Shown here one piece after another: positions 35,838-42,045 of a stretch of 61,741 nt of DNA. How positions within the stretch are numbered: the first letter of the stretch is position 1; each line of letters starts with the position of its first letter. This DNA comes from Flavobacterium collinsii (GTDB taxonomy: Bacteria; Bacteroidota; Bacteroidia; Flavobacteriales; Flavobacteriaceae): positions 1-61,741 of the forward strand of contig NZ_CADCST010000097.1 in assembly GCF_902804485.1 (NCBI RefSeq), in the 5' to 3' direction. A program made the translations under genes and the position numbers. The notes below the pieces were generated by a model, which was not told the DNA's origin, did not search any database, and saw only the letters and a program-made list of their open reading frames with translations.

Positions 35838-36512
35838 TTATTTGGAATCAATAGGTAGTGCCCATTTATCCCATAAATCAACATTTACTCCTTTGTTTTT
35901 AGCCGAAACATAAATAACCATTGTATTAAAAATAGAATTGATTTCTTCTTTTATTTCCTTGACTTTCTTTTCATCTCCAGTAACTCCATTTATTTTAAGA
36001 TCTAGTGAATCATTTGCAGTGATTTTAAACTGGATATATAAACGTCCTCTAAAGTTCTGTGTCAGGATTCGAGAATTTTTAAACTTACTTTTTAAGATAT
36101 CAGAATATTTAGGGTTTATCTCATTATTCTCAAAAAACAAATATTCTTTGCCTTTATAAATAAATTTTGGTTTTTCTTCAACATCACTTAACGACATTAT
36201 TGAACCATTCCTAAAATCAGGACAATTTTGTTTTATTAATGGTAAAACCTCTCCATCATTCAATAAATAAGCCTGATAGAAGTGCTCACAGGCATTATTC
36301 ATCTCCCCAAGTTTCAGTTCTGATCCGGCAAGATTATACCAAAAATTTTGGTTTTTTGGATAAAGAATTGTTGCTTTGGTATAAATTTCTTTTGCCGCCA
36401 AGAAGTTATTATCTAAGTATGCTTTTTCTCCTTCAATGATTAATTCATCAATCGAATTAGTTTGTGAAAAACACATCTGAGCGACAAAAAGAAGTAAGTA
36501 TTTTATTTTCAT
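35838..36512 (-). CDS. Secreted TPR-containing protein of the export cassette
   Basis: The 224-residue product has a signal peptide (cleavage near CFSQTNS) and about two TPR units (LIIEGEKAYLDNNFLAAKEI, then NFWYNLAGSELKLGEMNNACEHF). The second half resembles an energy-transducing TonB-like C-terminal fold (GRLYIQFKITANDSLDLKI ... VKEIKEEINSIFNTM), but it lacks a clear TonB box or anchor. It lies 15 bases before the exporter gene. It may act as a periplasmic scaffold in assembly or export; the role is unproven. Confidence 0.65.
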   Translation of the reverse strand: MKIKYLLLFVAQMCFSQTNSIDELIIEGEKAYLDNNFLAAKEIYTKATILYPKNQNFWYNLAGSELKLGEMNNACEHFYQAYLLNDGEVLPLIKQNCPDFRNGSIMSLSDVEEKPKFIYKGKEYLFFENNEINPKYSDILKSKFKNSRILTQNFRGRLYIQFKITANDSLDLKINGVTGDEKKVKEIKEEINSIFNTMVIYVSAKNKGVNVDLWDKWALPIDSK

Positions 36513-36528
36513 ATTTCTTATTTAAAGA

Positions 36529-37035
36529 TCATTTTACTCTTCTTAACAATCTATAATAAACAACATTTCCGGTTTGGGTTCCATCGTCTAATGTCATCAT
36601 CAAATCTCCTTTTTTTGCTATTTCTTCTATATCTTTTGCAAAAATATTGGTTCCCCATATTTCCAGATAATTCTTAATTTCAGGATTATCAATAGTTACA
36701 AAAGAACCATTAACCTTATAATTAGGAACTCTGTTTTTTGAGAAAACCTTAAAAATAGTGCGCAATTCATTAGAGGAATGTTCTGTATTTTCATCACTCA
36801 TCATTGAACTTATTTTTCCATCTTTTGAAAACTCAAACCATTGGTAAGGTTGTGGCCAAGGATTAATCTTGTTTATTTTAGGATTTGGCAACGGAATCAT
36901 TTTCCAAAAACCAACAAGTTCATTTGCCGTCGCCGGTCCTCCTGCTGATGATTTTTTATTTCCGTCCTGAGCAACAACATTAAACGAAAGTAACAGCAAG
37001 TAAAACAGAGCGATATTCTTTTTAATTTGCGACAT
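36529..37035 (-). CDS. Secreted lipocalin-like hypothetical protein of the cassette
   Basis: The 168-residue product has a signal peptide ending near VVAQDGN, a Gly/Ser linker, then a beta-rich domain (ELVGFWKMIPLPNPKINKIN, EFSKDGKISSMMSDENTEHS) reminiscent of lipocalin-like proteins that start with a W-x-M strand. Its place 16 bases before the TPR gene in the exporter operon suggests a part in export or in protection of the producer. I cannot name a function. Confidence 0.6.
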   Translation of the reverse strand: MSQIKKNIALFYLLLLSFNVVAQDGNKKSSAGGPATANELVGFWKMIPLPNPKINKINPWPQPYQWFEFSKDGKISSMMSDENTEHSSNELRTIFKVFSKNRVPNYKVNGSFVTIDNPEIKNYLEIWGTNIFAKDIEEIAKKGDLMMTLDDGTQTGNVVYYRLLRRVK

Positions 37036-37085
37036 TTTTATTATTTGTTTTAGTTTTATATTTTTCTTTAATTCTCCCTAACAAA

Positions 37086-37928
37086 TTATATCTCTTTAGC
37101 TTCCAGTATCTCAGTTTTTATAATACTGTATCGCATTGGCATAGGTCTTAACACACTTTGTAGTGCGCAGGAAGTTTTAAATTCCTTAAAATGGTAAAAC
37201 ATGATTTCTAAAAATCTATCATAAGTCAATACCCCTTTATTCCATTCAATATCTTTAGATATACCATCAATGTATAGAAAATTATAGTAGACTTTTATTT
37301 TGGATTCTCTCTCTTCTTTTTTAATTATATAGGTCATACTCTCTATTCGATTGTCTATCTCTAATATTGAAGTTCCCCTTTTTAATTCTTCGAAAAGAAA
37401 ATTGCATTCCTCGAAACCAAAATATTCAGGATTAGTAAAAACCTTTTTATAATCTTTGCTTTTCATAAACAATCTATTGATATATTCTTTGTTTCTAAAC
37501 AAACAAAACGAACCTGTTATATACTGTGGTCGGCTACTGATTATATCATATTTTAAAATTATATCAGGAAAGAAAGTTCGAATTGACCCAAAAACAATAT
37601 CAATGTCATGGAAAGCCCAGAATTTATACTTTCTAATAATATCAGAAAACAAAAATCCATAGGCGGGTTTAAAATCACGTAATTTTGAGGGGGTATCAAT
37701 GTTTATCTGAAAACCTAGCTTTTTATAGGCTAAAACTTTTATCTCATCAAGGATTCTGATAACGATTTTGACATTTTTAGGTTTGTTTTTGATTTCCTCC
37801 TGATTGTCAGTAATGATATAGAAATCAATAGTTGGATTAAAAGAGCAGGAATGTAAAAAATAAGGGAAGTACCAGGGGTATTCTCCATACCAACAGGTAA
37901 TACATGCAATTGAAGCGGGTTTAAACAT
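37086..37928 (-). CDS. DUF6625 glycosyltransferase-like protein, copy 1
   Basis: The 280-residue protein fits the DUF6625 family: ITCWYGEYPWYFPYFLHSCS at the N-terminus, then FWAFHDIDIVFGSIRTFFPD with a DxD-type motif (Asp-Ile-Asp), and a Phe-x-Glu-Glu-Cys-Asn motif near residue 190. A nucleotide-sugar-using glycosyltransferase fold is the usual inference; no activity is proven. It is a diverged paralogue of the protein at 40462-41295. I prefer ATG 37928 (MFKPASIAC). It heads the five-gene exporter operon. Confidence 0.78.
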   Translation of the reverse strand: MFKPASIACITCWYGEYPWYFPYFLHSCSFNPTIDFYIITDNQEEIKNKPKNVKIVIRILDEIKVLAYKKLGFQINIDTPSKLRDFKPAYGFLFSDIIRKYKFWAFHDIDIVFGSIRTFFPDIILKYDIISSRPQYITGSFCLFRNKEYINRLFMKSKDYKKVFTNPEYFGFEECNFLFEELKRGTSILEIDNRIESMTYIIKKEERESKIKVYYNFLYIDGISKDIEWNKGVLTYDRFLEIMFYHFKEFKTSCALQSVLRPMPMRYSIIKTEILEAKEI

Positions 37929-37937
37929 ACAAATCAT

Positions 37938-38009
37938 ATAGTTTCTAAAAGTTGATTATTTGCAATTTTAAAATTGCCCTTGTGGTATCAACTTGCTTTT
38001 GGAAACTAT
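37938..38009 (-). ncRNA. Hairpin element, copy 1 (5' leader of DUF6625 copy 1)
   Basis: On the minus strand AUAGUUUC pairs with GAAACUAU, then AAAAG with CUUUU and UUGAU with AUCAA, and the loop holds the self-complementary GCAAUUUUAAAAUUGC. The same architecture with different bases is found at 41304-41391. It lies between the predicted promoter and the start codon. No long U run follows in this copy. Confidence 0.6.
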
Positions 38010-38022
38010 TACAATTCAATTT

Positions 38023-38053
38023 CAAATGTAGTAAAACAAACCCGAATAAAAAA
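38023..38053 (-). promoter_or_regulatory. Promoter of the exporter operon
   Basis: On the minus strand TTTT, a 19-bp spacer and TACATTTG (38023-38030) match the Bacteroidota consensus except for T in place of G in the -33 element. The -33 region falls in one arm of the terminator hairpin of the preceding operon. Confidence 0.6.
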
Positions 38054-38087
38054 GGATTTTTCTTACTTTATTATTCGGGTTTGTTTT
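38033..38087 (-). terminator. Rho-independent terminator after the effector-immunity operon
   Basis: A perfect 17-bp inverted repeat (38033-38049 with 38071-38087, core AAACCCGAATAA) with a 21-base spacer. Each arm ends in TTTT on one strand, so it can work in both directions. Confidence 0.8.
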
Positions 38088-38149
38088 ATTGAACATTACA
38101 GATTTCTTTCACAGATTATACTCTTTAACTAAATCAATTTTCACTGTAA

Positions 38150-38374
38150 CTACTGATTATACAATTCAATAAACTCTAAGATAAAAGCAATACTGTAGGC
38201 TACTACTATAGGAACACATATGCAGTAAAAGCTCAACGTTTTACTATTAAAAAAGAGGTCATCTTCAGTGAAAAATTTTAACTTCTCACATACTTTATAA
38301 AAAGTCATCCAAAAAATTATCATTAAGAATAAGCCTATCAGATGAATTTTAAAATCTTCATATTGTACTTTCAC
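38150..38374 (-). CDS. Small two-helix membrane protein, candidate immunity factor
   Basis: The 74-residue protein has two hydrophobic helices (LIGLFLMIIFWMTFYKV and FYCICVPIVVAYSIAFILEF) joined by a charged loop. Its start lies inside the end of the lipoprotein gene (17-base overlap), so it is translationally coupled and ends the operon. Small membrane proteins at this position are often immunity factors for exported antibacterial proteins; here that is inference from position only. Confidence 0.6.
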   Translation of the reverse strand: MKVQYEDFKIHLIGLFLMIIFWMTFYKVCEKLKFFTEDDLFFNSKTLSFYCICVPIVVAYSIAFILEFIELYNQ

Positions 38375-38981
38375 GGTTCCTTTTTTTCTTCTTAGGATAC
38401 ATACTGTCCATCACTTTTTTAGGCATAACATCTTTTAATCTTTTTCTATATAAAAAAGTGTTAGGGTCTTCCCACCATCTGGTAAGATTAGTGCGCAGAT
38501 GATAATTAAAAATAAGCAATTCTTCATAACGTCTTTTATAAATCATTTGCTCAATTCGTTTAAATGCATTTTCATCTATTCGATAAGCTCGATAATTTGT
38601 ACCATATGATGCCCCCCACATAAATTCCGCTGCACTTTGGTCCAAAATATAGCTTTTTTTTAATTGATCTAATCCTGATCGTGCATCCTCTATAAAATGA
38701 TCTTCAAAACCTATAATATTTAGTTCTTCATCCATTAGCTCATATAGACTATCCAGTTTCTTTTTGTAATCAATTTTAAGAATTTTTTTATCGTAATTGA
38801 TACTGTCTGAAGACATAAAAGATAATAAACTTAGAGAATCATTATATGGCTTTGGTAGACCAATATCTAACTTAAGTTCTGTAAGATTATTCAAATCTCC
38901 TTTAGTACTTCTCTCCTTTTTTATATCTTTCTTACATGATATAAAAAACAACAACAATAATATTAAATACAGATTTTTCAT
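38358..38981 (-). CDS. Lipoprotein following the muramidase gene, candidate immunity protein
   Basis: The 207-residue product has a lipoprotein signal peptide (LLLLFFISC, Cys16). The mature part is helical and charged, with DEELNIIGFEDHFIEDARSG, WWEDPNTFLYRKRL and a very basic C-terminus (MYPKKKKRNRES). I recognise no family. It begins 3 bases after the muramidase stop codon. A periplasm-facing lipoprotein directly after a secreted cell-wall hydrolase is the classic position for a self-protection protein, but this is not proven. Confidence 0.65.
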   Translation of the reverse strand: MKNLYLILLLLFFISCKKDIKKERSTKGDLNNLTELKLDIGLPKPYNDSLSLLSFMSSDSINYDKKILKIDYKKKLDSLYELMDEELNIIGFEDHFIEDARSGLDQLKKSYILDQSAAEFMWGASYGTNYRAYRIDENAFKRIEQMIYKRRYEELLIFNYHLRTNLTRWWEDPNTFLYRKRLKDVMPKKVMDSMYPKKKKRNRESTI

Positions 38982-38984
38982 TTC

Positions 38985-40379
38985 TTATTTTTTTAGTCCC
39001 AAATTTTTTAATTCAGCTCTGGCTTGCTCTGGCGTCAATATTCTATCATTTACGAAAGCTTGGGCCTCAAAATATCGTCTATCCATTATTCCTCTCTCTG
39101 GGTCTGCATTATAGTAAGCATTTTCAATAGCCTTATTTGCAGCACTAACTCCTCCTGACTTCATACTATTAAGGACTGTGGTTAATATACTATCTGAATT
39201 ACCTCCACTATTATAAGCCATATCAAATAAAGCAAAATACTGATTTCTACTAAATTTACCTGTCAAATCTAAATTTTCAATTTTCCTATTAAGCATATTT
39301 TCAGTTTTGATAATATCACTAGTTAAATAAGAAATTGCCTGATCAAAAGTAATCATTTTAATATCCGAAGCTGTTATAAGTCCAGCATGCAATTTATGCC
39401 CAAATCCAATTGTCGCATTACCTTTATCAGAACCATCACTATCATAAACTGTCAATGACAATTGCTCATATAAAGCTATTGCTATTGCCCCATCTACATT
39501 AATTTTCATATTAGGTTGGAAAGAGTTCATATAATTATGTTCTTTTTTAACTGGATCCCAATCTGGAATTGATTCTAAAGACATTCCTGCAAAATCAATT
39601 TTACTGAAACCATTTACGATTTCCTCTTTTGTAAAAGGAACTAATATCGCTTTTGTACCAGACTGAATTAAACTTGTAAAACCCGATTGACCGTTCGTGC
39701 CATAACCTCCACTTCCCATCATAAGCCCCAATATGGATAATCCTCCATTCGTTTCATATGTTATTCCCGGAGGTAAAATGCCAGCTGTCTTAAATTTGTT
39801 TACAACTGTTACATTGTTTAGAGGTTCAGCACCAAAAGTACCATACAATGCATCATTGTTAATACGTCCTCCATAGGTTTGCTCATTGTTTAAAAAATTT
39901 GTGAGCTTATTCCAAAACATAGGTTCATTTGATACACTATTATTGTTTTCCATAAACTTTAAAATACGTCCTATTTCTAAAGGATTTGTTGTTCTTATTC
40001 CGTTTCCTGTAGTTACCCAGTTTGTACCATTCGCTATAGAGTTACTACTATTTCCACCTCCATAACTTCCACTACCATAACTTCCCCCATAATTAGTCGT
40101 TCCATAACCATAAGTATTTTGGTTAGACGAAATCGATGGATTACTGTAATCTCCATTAGGAGTAAACAATAATGTTCCTGCTGGTGTAAACTGCGAAGAC
40201 ATCCCTCTATCTGAAGCATAATATCCCATATTTCCAGATCCGCTTCCACCAGTGTAATACGGTTGATTGTAAGGTCCCCAACTCGGAGATGAACCACTAC
40301 CAGCAATAATCAACTTCATATCTTCAACAGAGATATTCTCTACTAAAGCATCAAAACTCATTTTTCTTAAAGCTTTCAT
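38985..40379 (-). CDS. Putative exported GH24 muramidase with double-glycine-like leader
   Basis: The 464-residue protein begins with a leader of about 27 residues (MKALRKMSFDALVENISVED then MKLIIAG) that ends in Ala-Gly before SGSS, like bacteriocin-type leaders cut by C39 peptidases. Residues 28-130 are rich in Gly, Ser, Tyr and Asn. A middle region (130-295) is unrecognised. Residues about 295-464 fit the GH24 phage lysozyme family: Glu305 in ALYEQLSLTVYDSD, Asp313/315, and Thr323 in NATIGFGHKL, then RNQYFALFDMAYNSG. There is a short insertion between Asp and Thr. No Sec signal is present, so export by the neighbouring PCAT is the best hypothesis. It may be an antibacterial effector. Confidence 0.75.
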   Translation of the reverse strand: MKALRKMSFDALVENISVEDMKLIIAGSGSSPSWGPYNQPYYTGGSGSGNMGYYASDRGMSSQFTPAGTLLFTPNGDYSNPSISSNQNTYGYGTTNYGGSYGSGSYGGGNSSNSIANGTNWVTTGNGIRTTNPLEIGRILKFMENNNSVSNEPMFWNKLTNFLNNEQTYGGRINNDALYGTFGAEPLNNVTVVNKFKTAGILPPGITYETNGGLSILGLMMGSGGYGTNGQSGFTSLIQSGTKAILVPFTKEEIVNGFSKIDFAGMSLESIPDWDPVKKEHNYMNSFQPNMKINVDGAIAIALYEQLSLTVYDSDGSDKGNATIGFGHKLHAGLITASDIKMITFDQAISYLTSDIIKTENMLNRKIENLDLTGKFSRNQYFALFDMAYNSGGNSDSILTTVLNSMKSGGVSAANKAIENAYYNADPERGIMDRRYFEAQAFVNDRILTPEQARAELKNLGLKK

Positions 40380-40461
40380 AATCTTTCTTTTTTAATTGGT
40401 TTAACAAAAATTACTATGAATATTATTCATTTTGTATTTATTAAAAAATTCAATATAAATG

Positions 40462-41295
40462 TTAATGTGTGATTCTAATTGGACCTATGTTGTATCTGTT
40501 TGGGATTTTCTTTGGGGGAATTTTGGGAGAATATGTTTTTTTAATCCAGAAAAGATGAAACAATAATCCTTCTAATTCATTTTTATAGATAATTCTACCA
40601 TTTTCGAAAACAACTTCTCCTGTATGTCCTTCTACAATAATAAAATCAAAATGCGTTCTTATCTCTTTAGCAATTTCTGCCGCTTTAACCAAATGAGTAA
40701 AACTGACAATCTCAGTTTGAATTTCAAAAATCGATCTTCCCATTGTTAAAGAATCCCACGCGAAGTTGCACTCATCGAAACAATAATGCTTCGGATTTGA
40801 AAACACCAGCTTGTAATCTTTACTTTTCATGAAAAAGGTATTCATTTGCACATTATTCCTGTACAATGCAAAACAACCTGTAGTATAATCATGTCTCATA
40901 CTTATAAAATCATAAGAATTCAACATTTCTTCGGTCAGAAATAATCGGATGTTACCAAATATGACATCAAGGTCACTTTGCGCCCAAAAATCATAACCTT
41001 CTATAATTTCCGGAAACAAAAAGCCATAAGCGGGCTTAAAATCGCATAATTTATAGGGGTAATCAATGTTTACAGTAAAACCAAGTTTTTCAGAGGCTGA
41101 AACTTTTATTTCATGAAGGGTTTTGAAAACGATGGTGACGTTTTCAGGCTTATTTTCGATTTTCTCCTGATTATCTGTGATGATATAAAAATCAACACTT
41201 AGATTAAAAGAACAGGAATGCAAAAAATAAGGGAAATACCAAGGGTATTTTCCGTACCAGCAAGTAAGACTTGCTATTGAAGTAAGTTTTGACAT
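40462..41295 (-). CDS. DUF6625 glycosyltransferase-like protein, copy 2
   Basis: The 277-residue paralogue of the 37086-37928 product keeps LTCWYGKYPWYFPYFLHSCS, FKPAYGFLFPEIIEGYDFW, a DxD-type motif (SDLDVIFGNIRLF) and the Phe-Asp-Glu-Cys-Asn motif. It is probably a glycosyltransferase-fold protein. It starts the operon that carries the muramidase gene (82-base gap). Modification of the Ser/Thr/Tyr-rich linker of the muramidase or of a surface glycan are both possible roles; neither is shown by sequence alone. Confidence 0.78.
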   Translation of the reverse strand: MSKLTSIASLTCWYGKYPWYFPYFLHSCSFNLSVDFYIITDNQEKIENKPENVTIVFKTLHEIKVSASEKLGFTVNIDYPYKLCDFKPAYGFLFPEIIEGYDFWAQSDLDVIFGNIRLFLTEEMLNSYDFISMRHDYTTGCFALYRNNVQMNTFFMKSKDYKLVFSNPKHYCFDECNFAWDSLTMGRSIFEIQTEIVSFTHLVKAAEIAKEIRTHFDFIIVEGHTGEVVFENGRIIYKNELEGLLFHLFWIKKTYSPKIPPKKIPNRYNIGPIRITH

Positions 41296-41303
41296 AAAAA
41301 AAA

Positions 41304-41391
41304 TATTATAATTCTAAAACATTGACTTGTACACATTAAAAAATTCAGTCTTGAATTCTGTGGTATCAATTTGTTTTTGGAAATTATAATA
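41304..41391 (-). ncRNA. Hairpin element, copy 2 (5' leader of DUF6625 copy 2)
   Basis: On the minus strand UAUUAUAAUUU pairs with AGAAUUAUAAUA (11 pairs), an inner AAAAC/GUUUU and UUGA/UCAA stem follows, and AAUUCA/UGAAUU forms an apical hairpin. Eight U residues (41296-41303) separate the 3' arm from the ATG at 41295. Hairpin plus U run in a 5' leader looks like an attenuator. Confidence 0.6.
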
Positions 41392-41401
41392 TTTTGTATT
41401 C

Positions 41402-41432
41402 CAAACTTAGATAAAAAAAATCAAACTACAAA
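41402..41432 (-). promoter_or_regulatory. Promoter of the DUF6625-muramidase operon
   Basis: On the minus strand TTTG (41429-41432), a 19-bp spacer and TAAGTTTG (41402-41409) match the Bacteroidota consensus fully. The transcript would carry a leader of about 105 bases containing hairpin copy 2. Confidence 0.7.
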
Positions 41433-41444
41433 GGATTTTTCTTA

Positions 41445-41681
41445 CTATTTTAAAGGTTTAGGATATTGTTTTTTAATATTACGGATCAATTCCTCGAGTC
41501 CGTTCAATTTTAGCTCATAAATAAGCGCCAATTGCTGTCCTAGTTCTCCTTTTGGAAATCCCTTGTTGTGGTACCAAACGACATAATATTCTGGTAAATC
41601 GATTAAAAAACGGCCTTCGTATTTTCCGAAAGGCATTTTGGTATGGGCTAATTTGATGAGAAGTTTTTTGTCTGGTTCCAT
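41445..41681 (-). CDS. DUF3820 family protein
   Basis: The 78-residue protein matches DUF3820, a small family of unknown function: KMPFGKYEGRFLIDLPEYYV, then VWYHNKGFPKGELGQQLALI. I start it at ATG 41681 (MEPDKKLL); the longer frame from 41747 adds residues unlike the family. It lies just outside the export cassette and is likely a housekeeping flank. Confidence 0.85.
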   Translation of the reverse strand: MEPDKKLLIKLAHTKMPFGKYEGRFLIDLPEYYVVWYHNKGFPKGELGQQLALIYELKLNGLEELIRNIKKQYPKPLK

Positions 41682-41790
41682 TTTTTTATAAAGAAAAAAG
41701 AAGCAAGAGGAAAGATTTTCTTTTCTCTTGCTTCTGATTAGTTGCAAAGCTATTAATTTTTTCTTTTGCCACAGATTAAAAAATAGTTTT

Positions 41791-41868
41791 CAGTCTCAGT
41801 TTTTCAGTCTCAGTTTTTCAGTCTCAGTTTTTCAGTCTCAGTTTTCAGTCGCAGTTTACAGTCGCAGG
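41791..41868. repeat. Tandem 14-bp CAGTCTCAGTTTTT array
   Basis: Four head-to-tail units of CAGTCTCAGTTTTT begin at 41791, 41805, 41819 and 41833 (the last one base short), followed by degenerate CAGTCGCAG units. It belongs to the same family as 16068-16128 and 46545-46600. Confidence 0.85.
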
Positions 41869-41939
41869 GCCTTAACCTTTTTTTTTAAACGTACTGCCAA
41901 ACTAACGATTAATAAAAAACAGCTATTAGGGTAAATGAT

Positions 41940-41992
41940 TTCGCCACGAATTCACAAATTATACTTAGAATAATTCATGAATTCGTGGCGAA
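41940..41992. repeat. Long inverted repeat, possible nagB-operon terminator
   Basis: TTCGCCACGAATTCA and TGAATTCGTGGCGAA are perfect 15-base arms, and the complementarity continues inward with two mismatches through AAATTAT/ATAATT. There is no good T run. It is about 50 bases past the nagB stop. Confidence 0.65.
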
Positions 41993-42045
41993 TATTTAAA
42001 CTTAAAACCTTAGTGCCTTAGCACCTCTGAACCTTAGTCCCTTTT

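Larger units (their letters stand above)
41682..42045. other. Gene-free stretch with tandem repeats and a long hairpin
   Basis: This region between the DUF3820 start and the nagB stop has no gene I can support. It holds a CAGTCTCAG tandem array (41791-41868), a long inverted repeat (41940-41992) and a run of CCTTAGTGCCTTAGCACC-type words (42007-42040). Confidence 0.6.

Noticed and set aside
40034..40306. 90-codon minus-strand frame inside the muramidase gene
   Set aside because: It lies fully within the Gly/Ser-rich linker in a shifted frame, with no start signal. It is a shadow of biased codons.
41791..41868. CRISPR-like array
   Set aside because: The units are direct 14-bp repeats without unique spacers, and no cas genes are present.
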